Of a stretch of DNA of 64,000 nt, positions 27,094 to 39,200 are shown piece after piece (the first letter of the stretch is position 1; each line of letters begins with the position of its first letter). The notes under the pieces were generated by a model. The model saw only the letters and a list, made by a program, of their open reading frames with translations, was not told the origin of the DNA and did not search any database. The position numbers and the translations under genes are program-made. Origin of the DNA: Stereocaulon alpinum (Eukaryota > Ascomycota > Lecanoromycetes > Lecanorales > Stereocaulaceae); assembly GCA_018257865.1 (NCBI GenBank), contig JAEUBA010000119.1, positions 1-64,000 on the forward strand. Reading direction: 5' to 3'.

Positions 27094-27408
27094 CTTGTGA
27101 GCACAATTAGCACTGGATGTGTCGAGACTTCTGACCTCGATCAGGATGATGTTTGCTGCTGACAGTATGGTTCCTGCGCAGGGTGGTAGAGCGCTCAAGG
27201 AATGGCATGTGCGTCGGGGAACTTACAGTAGCAGAATAGGGCTGAGCTGGGGCAATCTCCCGCCAATATAGTTCTAGCGATATCTTATCAATTGAGCGTT
27301 CCGTCATCTCTAACGCTGGCGCATGTCATTGGATTGCCACCATACTTTTCGTGTCCGTGAATGATTCGACCAGCTTTTTACGTATCATGGTATCGTAGTA
27401 TTAACAGG
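27094..27408. promoter_or_regulatory. short divergent promoter region
   Basis: These 315 bases separate the start codons of the minus-strand DUF202 gene and the plus-strand lactate dehydrogenase gene. Both promoters must lie here unless untranslated first exons overlap. No specific binding site is claimed. Confidence 0.45.
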
Positions 27409-29442
27409 ATGTCCAAGTTATTCGATGCCGCAGAAGGTATGAAAGACTCCTCCCACACGTACTGATTTAGTGCACTGTTACATGGGTGTCCTGGCTCCCA
27501 ACGTGCGAACAGGCTGTATTTTAGCCTGAATGTACGAACAGTGCTTGTGCATGCGTCGTTCAACGCGCTTCATACTAACGCCAATCTTCCAGTCAGGAAG
27601 CACCACAGCAAAGCAAGTTGTTGGGTACATCTAGTTCCGTCGGAGCAATGTAAAGCTCTCTGACAAGTCGCTACCAAGGTCATACTCTACGGCAATGTGT
27701 ACGATGTCACAGAGTTCCTCCCATGCCATCCAGGTGGCAGCAAGATTGTAAGAATGAGAATTGTATTTCAAGACTCAGAGTTGATCTTTACAGATCCGGA
27801 ATCTGGCGGGCCAAGATGCTACCGAAGAGTATGACCCTGTTCATCCTCTAGGGACATTGGAAGAAAACCTCAAGCCGGAAGCCCAGTTGGGCAAGATAGA
27901 CCCGAACACCTTGCCGAAAGATGAAGCCACTAAAGAAGAACAGCACCTCGAGGATGGTCCGCCACCACTCGACAATCTCTTGAACCTAGATGAGCTGGAA
28001 GCGGCTGGCTCAAAGCAGATAAGCAAAAAGGCGTGGGCATACTACTACTCAGGCGGTGACGACTTAATCTCAAAGCGACTAAACAACAAGGCTTATAAGA
28101 GTATATTGTTGAGACCCCGAATCTTCATCGACTGTGAGCACTGTGACACAACAACCACGATTATGGGTTGTGCAGTCGGACTGCCCGTATACGTTTCCCC
28201 AGCGGCAATGGCTAGGCTTGCTCACCCCTCTGGAGAAGCGGGCATAGCACAAGCCTGCTCAAGGTTTGGAGCCCTGCAGATAATATCAAACAATGCTTCA
28301 ATGACGCCCGAACAAATAACGGCAGGTGCGAAGCCGTCACAAGTGTTTGCATGGCAGCTCTATGCACAGGTAGAACGTAAAAAAGCGAGGACATGCTCGC
28401 CCGTATCAACAAACTCCCTCATATAAAGTTCGTGGTTCTGACCCTTGATGCTCCTGTACCCGGCAAAAGAGAAGACGATGAGAGATTGAAAAATGTCTCC
28501 TCCGACCTACCTATTTTTTCCGCAGTGCAGTCTGGATCTACGAGTAAACCTAACGAAGGAGGCATTGGTAAATCGCTATTCGCTGGTACCTCACCAAATT
28601 TGACTTGGGACAACACTCTACCTTGGCTGGCACAACACACAACTCTGCCAATTGTTCTCAAAGGCGTTCAGACGCACGAGGATGCTTACATGGCATCATT
28701 ACATACACCGCAGGTCAAGGGAATCGTCTTGTCAAATCGTGAGATACCTTTCTTCTTCGAAGACCATACGAAACCTGGATCGAAGCTAAGGTATCAGTAA
28801 TAGATGGCGGAAGAGCAGCAGACACAGCACCACCAGCAGTCCACACTTTGCTCGAGATACGCAAATATTGTCCAGAGGTCTTCCAGAGACTTGACGTACT
28901 TGTCGATGGAGGAATCAAACGTGGAACCGACGTTGTTAAGGCGCTGTGTCTGGGTGAGTATCTCCATTGAGTTGTTTCCTCCCTTCCCATGCGCGATTCG
29001 AGCCGAAAGATGTTCCGACTCCAGAGACATGTCTCATGGCTTAATTCTCATACCAAAAGTGGAATACTGACTACCCAATTGCTCAGGTGCCAAAGGTGTG
29101 GGTATTGGGAGGGCTCCGTTGTGGGGTCTTGGTGCTGGCGGTGTTAAAGGTGTGGAGCGGACGTTCGAGAGTGCGTTCTTATTTATATGTACGATTGACC
29201 ATGGCTCACGTGCATGCAGTTCTATCAGAGGAACTCCAGACCGCAATGAGACTTCTGGGAGCAAGACAGGTTGAGGATCTCAGTACTCAGCATGTGAGTC
29301 TTACCAGTATCAGATGTCATGGTGAGAGCCATTAAGCTGACTCTTCCTTGACTAGATCAATACTAGAGCTTTGGAACAGCAAATCTACGATGGCCCTTCT
29401 GGGCTTGAGAAACTAGGGATGTGGATATCATCAAAATTGTAG
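27409..29442 (+). CDS. flavocytochrome b2-type L-lactate dehydrogenase, frameshifted
   Basis: An FMN-dependent 2-hydroxyacid dehydrogenase with an N-terminal cytochrome b5 domain; in yeast Cyb2 it oxidises L-lactate and reduces cytochrome c. Eight exons: 27409-27436, 27593-27624, 27679-27747, 27794-28738, 28804-28953, 29087-29170, 29220-29293, 29356-29442. The heme domain has FLPCHPGGSKI (His37) and YDPVHPLG (His60). The FMN domain has AWAYYYSGG, IVLKGVQTHEDAY, SNHGGRAADTAPPA (catalytic His, formed by splicing) and LVDGGIKRGTDVV. The frame breaks once in exon 4 at an A6 run (28,379-28,384): adding one A restores ERKKSEDMLARIN, typical of the family, and the full 489 residues. No mitochondrial presequence is seen before the heme domain. 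A real null allele or a sequencing error are both possible. Confidence 0.92.
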
Positions 29443-30137
29443 ATGCTGTCGTTGTGCGAGGGAATATATTGAATGCAATGAGACTGCATTCTATGACCCG
29501 AGCCCTAAAAATTGCTGTCTAGGTTATTGTGTAGTGCCGTCTCATCGGATGATATCAACGACTCCTTGTGTTGGGCTTGAAGGCCCTTGTTTCTGATCCG
29601 TTATTCGAATGACAATAGGAATCTCTGTCTTCTTATAATGTCTGTCCCTTTCGCATTTCATCCACGATACTTTTCAGTCCCGGTTCTGACTACTTGGTAA
29701 CTGTGAGCCTTCCTAGTTAAGCTTCACTGTCATGGGCAGCGGCCCTTCGCTCCTCGCTCCACGGTCATTGCGACTTTACATTTTGTACAAGCTACCGCGG
29801 GGACAGGCTATGCCTTCAATACCGGGTCCCGGATTCTTCCCGCTTCCTCTTGAATTGAGTGTGGCCACTTGCCGTCGTAGTCCGCTGATCAAATAAAGAA
29901 CGTCTGTTAAATCGACGGTGTCAGCACATAACAGCTATGATATAGAGAGCAGATGGTCTGTACCTTGCTGGTTCTCGCCCTCGCACGGGAAAACATGGTG
30001 GACTTCTAGCCCTGGGTTGCGCATCGACGCGCTCTTCCTCCAGCCTCGAGCTGTGGAATGATCTGGGCGACGAATCACTATGTAGAAAAGCATGGTCAGG
30101 TTGACGACTGCTAAGTGCGCAGCCATAGAGACTGAGT
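29443..30137. other. intergenic, no supported gene
   Basis: Convergent region between the lactate dehydrogenase and zinc-knuckle genes. Short minus-strand ORFs at 29,921-30,178 may be 3' sequence of the zinc-knuckle gene, which has a possible GGAG|GTAAAC donor near its stop. Nothing else is seen. Confidence 0.45.
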
Positions 30138-30557
30138 TTACCTCCAGACCCTTCCTGGCCGACTACATGGTGGAACAACAGGCCGTTGGGCCAAACGTTG
30201 GGGTGGTCGGACCATAGGAGAAAGCCTTCCTTTCTTGATGTCTTTGTCTGACACGCAGTTCATCGCATGATGACCAGCGGCCCCACATCTTACACAGTCT
30301 GTTCGACAGTGGCATGCAGTGTGGTCATTCTTACCACAAGATGTGCATACCACAGGAAACTGACAATCCTCCGGGAGGTGCCACCCGCGACAGTTAAGAT
30401 TGTCGCAAGGCTTGCTGGGTATAGCATCAGCTAGAAGTAACGTTAGGGCATCCGCCTGGCTGCCTTCCTCATTGCAGAACCTGATAAGGTCTCTCGCCTC
30501 CCGGATCGGCTTAGGATCAATCCTGATCGTACGCAATGCCTTGCGTGGACGAGACAT
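30138..30557 (-). CDS. CCHC zinc-knuckle protein
   Basis: An open frame of 139 residues starts MSRPRKALRTIRID. Its centre holds three consecutive zinc knuckles: CDNLNCRGWHLPEDC (C-X4-C-X3-H-X4-C), CTSCGKNDHTACHC (C-X2-C-X4-H-X4-C) and CVRCGAAGHHAMNC (canonical C-X2-C-X4-H-X4-C). Such knuckles usually bind single-stranded RNA or DNA. The gene model is uncertain at both ends. In-frame codons ADDP precede the first Met and follow a TTTAG acceptor, so an upstream exon is likely (the minus-strand open segment 30,909-30,697, starting MQNQLNPPPHHSMYKG, is a candidate, but I found no clean donor). A GTAAAC donor overlaps the stop. It is not part of a retroelement, since no pol lies beside it. Confidence 0.6.
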   Translation of the reverse strand: MSRPRKALRTIRIDPKPIREARDLIRFCNEEGSQADALTLLLADAIPSKPCDNLNCRGWHLPEDCQFPVVCTSCGKNDHTACHCRTDCVRCGAAGHHAMNCVSDKDIKKGRLSPMVRPPQRLAQRPVVPPCSRPGRVWR

Positions 30558-31575
30558 CGGATCATCAGCTAAAGCTCTCGAATCTAGACAATGGTTCGAG
30601 GTTTGAGTTTGTTACGATCCAATATAGTCAGCATGTAACCTACCTCGCCATCGGCCAAGCAGGCCTACTTCTTCAGAGACAAGCCGATCACTGGGTTCAG
30701 TTCGGTGTGCTAGGTGAGCCGTTAGAACGCTCGGCCGCTGCAAATTCGGTTAAGAATGAGGGAAACCCACCACCAGCACGGTTCCCCTTATGAGCATCGC
30801 TCACTAGTCTCCGCATTGAAGGCGCAGGCGATACGAATTTGACATGACGATTCGGCGTTGAACCTTTATACATGCTGTGATGAGGTGGAGGATTCAATTG
30901 ATTCTGCATGGAAAATGATGGAGAACCGTTGTTGTGGAATATCTTTGTAAACGCGCTAGTGTTGACACTCTCGCGTCACATATACTATTCACTCTTCACT
31001 CTCGCCACCCAAGTTCCTGCTAACGAGATATACCTACATCGACACTACCCTCATATAGGAGCAACTAGATCAGAGCAAGAGACAATGGTGCAAAAAGATT
31101 AGGTTGTGTCTAATGCTATGTGAAATCTCTGAAGGTTCTATCTACCAAACCAGAGTCAGTCACAAGAAAATACAGCTGTATCCGCTTCCCGGCTCTCCTG
31201 GCAACTCAAATCTTGCTCATACATTATAAACATTGCTCTGGGGACATAAAAGCCCGCAATGCATTGTTTCAAGCACATCGCACGCAAGAGCAGCATCTGA
31301 TCAAGTCGGCACTCAAGCTCGGGGAGATTGGCCATTTTCAGAGAATGGTAAAGACTTCATGGCCATTGAAGGATGTTTCTTATCGAGCGTGGTATGGCAG
31401 AACTGAACCTCGAAAAGTATTGCGGTCATTCAATTTAAAGCAAGTACATATAAGACTAACGCGCCGTTCTCAACGGAATACCATCTAACTTTTAAGTCAA
31501 CCGGTGAATAATAAGAGAGTGCGTTGCCTACGAAGAAGTAGTTGTCTCGTAAGAAGAGTGTACACGGGCTGATGC
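30558..31575. other. intergenic or missing 5' exon(s)
   Basis: This may contain an upstream exon of the zinc-knuckle gene (30,697-30,909, minus) and the 3' untranslated region of tad3. A 122-codon plus-strand ORF (31,120-31,488) shows nothing recognisable. Confidence 0.4.
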
Positions 31576-32964
31576 TCAAGCTTGTATGTCCTGCTCGCTC
31601 AAAGATGCCTGTGGAGGATCTTTCTCCGCCCATTCCCAAGCCAGAAGCTTCCAATTTGATCTGGGGTACCACCATAGACTGTAAGAAGGTCTAGAGCTAG
31701 GGTCTCCAGTGCTAGAGTCATGGCTACCCGCGATATTCGCAGTAAGGCCTCCAGTACGCGGTAGACGCTGTCCGAACACTACCCTCCCGAACCTGGAATG
31801 CAAGATTGCCATTGAGCACATAAGGCACGGTTCGTGCGTCAGGTATAGCTCGAGATCAAGGCAGAGATAACCTCCCGGTGCCAGTACGTCTCTCGAGTAG
31901 ATATCTCTCTCCAAGGGAGTAAGTGGCTCGTCATTGAACGAGTTCAGTTGTTCGCCATCCATCTCAGGTGCCTGTAATGCGTTGGTGAGAGCCAATCTCT
32001 TGTTAGCAACCATGCCAATTGCTCTCATGACTGCGTGAGCCATAACATTGCCACTTCCCCGTTCCTGGGGCTTGGTAACGTTGTTCCATCGTGCATCCCC
32101 TGCCACCACAACAATGATGGGGCCTTTAGAACAGCTGCGGTCTACGATGACAGCGCCAATTGGTTCTCCCTTGGCTTCGAACGATGTAGCCAAACCTGCA
32201 TGCATTGCAAGGACCATGTGATCCTTAGCATCATGCTGTATCTCCTCCGTAGCATGGGCGAAAATTGAGGGATGTGGACCGAATGAATTGCCGCCCTTGT
32301 ACACCGTAGGCCAATACTGCTGGCTGAATTGTTCTGCTTGGTCATGAGATGTAGGAGGGGTCGAGGGCACTTTGATGACGCGGATGCATGGCCTCAAGCC
32401 ATTAACCGAGCATGGCAGTGCAGAAGAGAGTAATGACTGGAGATCTTCGCGTGGTACGACTGACGTTGCGCAGGCCAGGAAGTGCAAGATTGGTGATTGG
32501 CCATTGCACTCAGCCAAAGGACTAGCGATCTCAACATCTGTAGATCTAGGTGAGTCTACCGCGATGTTACCCAAACTTCTTGAATGCTCTTTATCCTCAT
32601 CTTTCTGGAGGTATACAGGAAGATATTCCGGCTTCACAAGCCGTCGGAGATGATTTAGATTGATAGATTCACGTCCTTGAATCGCATCGTCGACAATTCT
32701 GTGCTTGCTGTTAGTAATACAGTAGAGGGTAAAGCGTACTCGGCGCAAATGAAGCAGGGGCAAGCAGCACACTTACTTCAGCACAGTATTTGCGGACTTG
32801 GCGTGTATGGTAGCAACGTATGCTTGAATGATCTGGACATTGTTCTCTACTTCCGCCTTAGTGCGGAGAGGGATGAGGCACCCTGAAGGCGTAGAGCTCT
32901 CGAGAAGACCATCAGTCAGTCGATCTGGCTGACGCTGACTCTGTGTATCTGGCCAAGAGCCCAT
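31576..32964 (-). CDS. TAD3: tRNA-specific adenosine-34 deaminase subunit Tad3
   Basis: The structural subunit of the heterodimer (with Tad2) that converts A34 to inosine in tRNA anticodons. Two exons, 32964-32777 and 32707-31576, give 439 residues across a TTACTAACAG acceptor. The N-terminal ADAT3 region has CLIPLRTKAEVENN, then SANTVLN and NLNHLRRLVKPEYLPVYLQ. The deaminase domain has VMAHAVMRAIG and THEPCLMCSMAILHSRFGRV. The zinc ligands (His, Cys, Cys) are kept, but the position of the catalytic glutamate is valine (HAV instead of HAE), which separates Tad3 from the catalytic Tad2. The domain ends with WKLLAWEWAEKDP. A start at 33,105 in the same frame would add 47 residues; I prefer MGSWPDTQ because the family signature begins shortly after it. 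Confidence 0.93.
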
Positions 32965-34333
32965 CCGCTGGATAATGAAAGCAGTTGTCCCACAGTATAC
33001 AAAAGGTCGGGGTACAGACTCGTGCGAATGCCAAGAGGCAAGTTTAAGCGGCCCGTCCAAGGTACCTGGGTAAGGTACACTCGCTACGGTGAAGACTCTA
33101 CCCATTCAATCGCCCAAACAGTAAGCTCTAATCACAACATAGAAGACCTAAGATTGACCGGAATCATCTTCACTCCTGACATTACCATGGAAGATGTCTC
33201 TCTTCCGCTCAACGGTTGGAGGAAACCGGCATCCTGCTTTTCCCATCTCGCCAGGTCTGAGCGTTCTTCCAGGTCAGAGAATGAACCTTGGACTTTACAT
33301 CGTGGGCGAGAGGATACAAAGTTCGGCGCTGCAAGAAGCAAGTACAGCGATGTTTCAGAGAGCCTAGAAACCATCGAGCAACCACATCTGCACAAAGGTA
33401 AGCAGTCCAAACATTGCTCTTGGGACCTTCGAGGCTCATAGAGTACCGAATGCGCACTCGACCAAGCAGATCGAATGACCCTACAGGAAGAGTAGGCGCC
33501 TAAAACGAACATAGTTACATTCGATCAAGCTTGAGCGGAGCTGAAAGAGAGTAAGAATACAGCTGGTTCAAGTATGAACCACGCTGTTCTGCATTCCTCG
33601 AGAGTATTGTCTGACATGGACTACTGGCGAACAGACCATACTTCGTGCTTTTACCAGCTGGAGTTTATTATGTTTCCTGTCTTCCTTCGCTAGCTGTTCG
33701 TATGATCTGGCATGGAAAGCATGCTAACAGAGAACACTTTCTTGCCTTACCCAGCTTGAGTCGAATACGTCTTGTGCTCCTTCATACTTCCCACCATTTC
33801 AATCTGTCGTAAGGGCTTGTTGAGCCCAACGACATGAAATTCACTAGAGTGAATATTAAAGTCTCCATTGGCACGCATGTTGAGAAAGCGACGACGGAAA
33901 GATGCCCTTAAGCAACTCCTTTCAAACTCGGTCTAAGCCAAACGGCAGAAAAACCTGGAATCAAAACCCCATTTGCTAGTCAACTCGAGCGAAGAAAAAG
34001 GAGTCCTTGGGCATTTTGAAAATCGGGAACTGTTGGGGTTAGGATCGATCAAACAACGACACAGTCATATCGAGGAATACTTAAGCCCGAAACCATTGAA
34101 GCTGCACTCACATAAGCTCATTGACGGACTTCTCTGGCACATAAGAAGCTAGTCAATGGCTAATTCTATGATATAGAAAGCTTCAATTATGTTCCTGAGA
34201 GACTTCGTGACGCGAAATCAGGCGCTTTTATAGCTTATGTTCGTGTGTCAATGGACAACTGTTGCCAAAGACTTGTACATTGAATGGTCAGGAGTAGACC
34301 CTTATCCTCACATTTAACTGGCATTCACCATTT
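32965..34333. other. intergenic, no supported gene
   Basis: Promoter side of tad3 and 3' side of the carboxypeptidase gene. ORFs at 33,022-33,512 on both strands overlap and lack any recognised motif. From 33,513 to 34,333 there is no ORF of note. Confidence 0.5.
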
Positions 34334-36649
34334 TCATAGCTTCACAGGCTTTAAACCCTTACCAAAGTGCGCCTGATTGGGCTGCTTTCTCACATAACGC
34401 CCTTTTCTCAACGGTGGATTCGGTTCCCCCGTGGTCACATTGTAAATCGCTGTCGCATTCACAACCGAGAATTGCACTGTAGAGTTGCCCTCACGGTAAG
34501 TACTTTCAGCAGGGCCCAGTGTGATATAGCCATTGTGCACATCCACGTGTCCTGTGGCGATGTCGCGTCCTGCAATTGCCCTTTCAAAGATCTCCAGCGA
34601 TACGAGTGGTTGATAGAAAGGCACCTCATGCCCAGACTCATAGATGCGGACGAAGCTGAAGGCTCCACTCTGCTTTACCTGACCATGCACGACCCCATCA
34701 CTAGTGGTGATGTTGATGTAGCCTGCCTTATCGAAGTGTGGTTGGTTTACTTCCAATGACACTGCTTGACCGCCGAGCCTACGGATGGTTCAATTAACGT
34801 GCTTGGATATGAGGTAGAGTCGTGGGAGATATGCCATACCAGTTGCAATTGTAATCAGCCTACTGAACCATCAGCCGAAGTCATTGTTATAGAGCTGGAG
34901 CACATACGTCGCCGTAATACATCATGACGGTGATCCCCTGCTCCAGCAGCTTTCCCACGTCTTCAACGGTACCGTCTTCCCGCCCATCATCGCCCGTCGT
35001 GTTGAAGGCAGCTCCCACAGCTGCTGAAAACTCTGTATAATTGACGTAAGCGCCAATGCCAGACTGGACAACTGCAGTATTGAGGTAGGCGACGTAAAAC
35101 GTTGGAGGGAAGCTGAAAGCAGGGTCAATAGAAGGCCCATTGCCAAATGTTCATCTAAGAAAGACTTACGGATCCGGTTGAAGCTCTCTGATATCATACT
35201 CGCTATGCAAATTCCAGCATTAGCAATACTCTTTACATTCATGAAAAAGGATTACATGGCAATATAGCCTGGGTTGTTGGCCCCACACTAGATCTTGGAC
35301 TTCAAGAGTAGTCCCCACGGGAAAATTGAATCCGAAAAGTACCTACTCTCTGTTCAAGACGACATCGTAGATACTCTCGACATTTTGCGCGCAGTAGTTG
35401 TCACCAGCTGAACAGAGGACATTACTTCCAGTGTTGGCACACTCGATCAGCTGATCTACGCAATTACCGGCACCGTACAAATTGTTATATAATAGCTCAG
35501 TAGTAGTGGAATTATATGGTGAATAATCGTAGGTGTTCCCAGGAAAAACCTATACAGAGTTAGCTCCTGGGGTCTGGCCTCGAGTACAATCGCAAGCTTG
35601 CCGTGAAATTGTAATAGGCTTGATACTGTCGGTCACGAATTAGCTTGCGGCATTGTTCTTGTTGTATGGGAGGCTTCAAGTGCTTTTTACCTGGATGAGA
35701 GGATTGTACCATCCGTTACCTATCAACACTGTCTCCAGAGAGATATTGTGTGCCCCAGGGATATTTTTGGCGTTTTGACCCTCAATATACTCACTAAAGA
35801 CGGGTCCATAATGACCTCCGTAACTCTCTGAGCAGCGCACGTATCAGTGGGCTCTGGTAGGAGGCGCTGCATTACAAACCTGTGGAAAAATGGAACGTCT
35901 TTCTCGAGTACTGTGGGAAAGCCCCCATAAAGCCTTGTAGTGTAGCCCAGAACGCCGGAGCGGCTGAAGCCGTGGAATTAGGCTTCAGTTCCGGCGTTGA
36001 GTATGTCCCACATGTCCCTTGCGTGATGTTTTCGCTTGGACATGAGGTGTTGTTCAGAACCACGATCTCTCCACTACTTGCGTCGGGAATATAACCAGGT
36101 GTCGGCGTGCTGTAGCTGAATCCCACTTGGGCAGGTTGATCAATGAAGATCATGTTGCTAGCATTGTTCCATGCGTAGGGGTTGTTGATGACATTGCCAT
36201 TAGCATCGATGCGACAGGGTCCGTTCTCCTGGAACAATCCGATCATAGAGGAAGAGCCAGGGCCGCCATTGATCCTTAATGACATTAACAAGAAAAGTCT
36301 CGAGCATACGCTGAGCCAGGGCTAGAGTTACCATGAAGTCAGAGGTGCAGTAGTCGGGTCCCCGTTCCTCGCTTCAAAGAACCAGAAGAAGATGTGCTAT
36401 AGAAGTCAGAGACAGTGTCCTTGCGCTGTTTTTTTTTTTTGGAAACTATACCTGATCTTGAGCAACATCCACGTAGCCAGAGTAGGACTTCGCATCACTC
36501 AACTCGCAGATTCCCTTCGGCACCTCCTTGTACCGGACTTGGTAGCCTGCATAGCCAGTCTTGGCGATCAGGTCAGTGGGTGCAGGGACAAATTGGGCTA
36601 ATACCGCTGTGGCGCCTAAGACAAGGAGGATGATGGTGCTTAAAGACAT
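34334..36649 (-). CDS. secreted serine carboxypeptidase (S10)
   Basis: A peptidase that removes C-terminal residues, probably secreted or vacuolar. Ten exons: 36649-36452, 36396-36332, 36274-35880, 35827-35691, 35625-35602, 35549-35347, 35202-35170, 35112-34908, 34859-34840 and 34778-34334; 574 residues with every phase consistent. The signal peptide is MSLSTIILLVLGATAVLA. The substrate-binding motif WINGGPGSSS and nucleophile motif TESYGGHYGP are both completed by splicing; the Asp is in YYGDADYNCNW (also spliced) and the His in YESGHEVPFYQP. NST/NIT-type sequons fit a secreted glycoprotein. Exons of 20, 24 and 33 bases are unusually small. The intron 35,601-35,550 begins with GC (ACG|GCAAGC), a non-canonical GC-AG intron. 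Intron 1 contains a run of about 12 T. Confidence 0.93.
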
Positions 36650-37307
36650 AATTCTCGGGTAGCAAATATGAGAGTCAGGATAAAAGAAGAGACTCGGCAT
36701 CACCCACCAATATGAACTACGCAGTGGCCTGAAGAGGCATTCTTAAGGCCGGCAGAAGTACTTCCACTGTTCCTGAAGCCGATGACCGCATCGGGCCTAA
36801 AAAGGCGTGTACTTGTGGTATGAGATAAGCATCAACCAACATCCGAGCCATGTCTCCTCAAGTATACCGTTGCGCTTGCAATCTTGATTAGGAAGGTCTT
36901 ATATGTTTCTGGACCGAGGTAGCCCATAAAGGAAGGTCGCTCGGCCACTGACTGACAATGTCAGCCGAGCCGTGAAACTTAGTTTTTCGACGGTTAGGAA
37001 CGCAGCTCGTGTAGGTGTCTTGTTCCTAGCTACCCTTATTTCATGTTCCAGAGCAAGGTATGGAGCTGGACAAGGCACATACTTACGGATTTGGAGAGAG
37101 AAGCTGCATTTTCGGGGCTTGTAGGGCTAGGTATGTGAGAGCCTAGAGGGTGGCGCCAACGGCTTCTGTGGCGGCTACCTGTCACCAGTCGACGTCACAG
37201 CATGAGTGATAGAGTCCCGTTACGTCGATTGCTTCTTCGCCTTGGTGCACTTAAAAGCACGTACTACGCACTTTGTACGCAACCCACTCACCAGATTAAC
37301 CTATGAA
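36650..37307. promoter_or_regulatory. divergent intergenic region
   Basis: Shared upstream sequence of the carboxypeptidase gene (minus) and the glutathione S-transferase gene (plus), 658 bases between the starts. No specific site is claimed. Confidence 0.5.
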
Positions 37308-38171
37308 ATGCCACATCCAGACGCAGATCTTTACCCTGAAGCCACTGGCTTGGCAAAGACCCTTGTAGACAAACATTGCGAGTCACAGCCACTGAAGCTA
37401 TACGCTGGCTGGTTCTGTCCTTTCGGTCTGGCCATCATCAATCAAATCAAGGTCCCAGAACACTGATTCTGCATAGTTCAGAGGGTTTGGGCGGTATTGG
37501 AAGAGAAAGAGATACCATATCAGTACATGAGTCTCTACGTTGACAGGAAGTATGGATAGCAATAACGTTGTTGACCACTAAAACGTAGATATATCGAGGT
37601 CAATCCATACCTCAAACCCAAGTCCTTGTTGAATCTCAACCCAAGAGGCTTGGTACCTACCCTCCAATATGAGGATAAGCCTTTGTACGAATCAACGGTC
37701 GTTTGCGAGTTCTTGGAGGATGCTTATCCCAATCAAGGCCTAAAATTGCTTCCCGAAGACCCCTACATTAGAGCAAGAACGAGGATCTGGACCGACTTCG
37801 TGACCACGAGAATAATTCCATCATTCCACCGTTTCCTTCAATTCCAGCCCGGGGAGTCTGCAATCGACGGTGTCCGGTCGGATTATCTGGAAAATTTAGA
37901 GCAATTCGCGGAAGTAGTGGACGAAAACGGTCCCTTCTTCTTAGGAAAGGCACCATCACTAGTCGACTTTGCCCTGGCACCATGGGCAGTACGTCTCTGG
38001 GTTTTTGACCACTACAAAGGTGGAATTGGCATCCCAGAACAAGGCCAAGCAGGAGCGGAAGAGAAGAGCTGGTCGAAATGGCGGAAGTGGTTGACCGCTA
38101 TAGAAAGTAGAAGGAGTATCAAGCAGACCGCAAGTGAAAAGGAGCACTATCTTCCCATATACCAGAGATAG
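37308..38171 (+). CDS. omega-like glutathione S-transferase
   Basis: A cytosolic glutathione-dependent transferase or thiol reductase. Three exons (37308-37425, 37477-37522, 37589-38171) give 248 residues. The start MPHPDADLYPEATG is the first Met that leads into the fold; an open frame reaches further 5'. The thioredoxin-like domain has LKLYAGWFCPFVQRVWAVLE, where splicing completes the CPF motif with a catalytic cysteine as in omega-class GSTs. It continues YIEVNPYLKPKSLL, NPRGLVPTLQY, then YESTVVCEFLEDAYP (glutathione-binding ES pair). The C-terminal helical domain has PFFLGKAPSLVDFALAPWAV, the usual N-capping region. Family members reduce dehydroascorbate or cleave glutathionyl conjugates; the real substrate is unknown. 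Confidence 0.93.
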
Positions 38172-39200
38172 TAAGACACTGTCTTCTGCCATTTGTGAAC
38201 AATGGCTGATCAAGGTTGGTCTACAGTGCCGATGACACCGCCCAGAGCGAACTGGCTAAAGCGAATCGAGGCGGAAAAGGCGTTCCCTGAAGAGTAGATG
38301 ACACTTGGAGCTGTGGTGTGTTAATGACACTAACACAAACTATCCTATGGCTTTTAGAGAAACCAATACTTTGTGCCTTGCAAGCCATGATCATGAGAGC
38401 CATGCCGATTTGATTTTTTCTTTGTACAGATGCAGGACTCGGTCACTATGAGCTGCTCACTAGACCTCTGGACCTCCCAAGAGTGGTTGTTGCCTATAAG
38501 GTAAAGGTCCTTTGTACGCCTTGTCGGCGTAAGTTGCCCGTTATGAAGAAGGATACCGAGCAAACTCGGCTATGTGGATACATACAACGAAAAGCTTCTG
38601 CTTCAGAAGCCCAGCGATATCGTGGAGTCACGGAAGCATGGGAATTTCATTGGGAAGAGGGAAGGACAATAAGCGATATAGTAGATAGTATACCAGACCC
38701 CGGACCCTGTCATAACTTTTCGGATAAGGTTTTGATAGCGCCTGGTGGCGCCCTTCTCCACACGAGCCTGCGAACTCTTACCCGGCGCCTTCGTAGGCTC
38801 CACTCTTCAACTCTCTCGTCTTACTCCCCAATACCACCTTTACTTTCTGAGACATATCACTATTGCTGCACGCGCTCCTGACGCTGCGTGAATTTGCACC
38901 CCTTTCTGTTTGGTATCATCATGAAGTAACATTACTATTTACTGCCAAGAGCACCCCCTGGGCAGCACTCGCTCCCAGCAGGACTTCCTCCCTGCAGAGA
39001 GGGAACCGGACAACTGCCAATTGAACGAACGACTCCTCCTACCATCGTTGAAGTCGCGCTCATTCAGCATAGTGGCATATTGCTGAACGCAGAGCAACAT
39101 TTTCAGTTACCTGGAATTGGACTAATGTTCGCTTGCGCATAGCTCTTACTCTCGTCCGAGGACCTTGTGACCGAGCCAGGACTTCTTCCTCGAGAAGCCC
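38172..39200. promoter_or_regulatory. upstream region of the Mga2-like gene
   Basis: About 1 kb without a supported gene. A 132-codon plus-strand ORF (38,483-38,881) looks like chance. The stretch 38,760-39,190 is pyrimidine-rich in blocks, as in fungal promoters and 5' leaders. Confidence 0.45.
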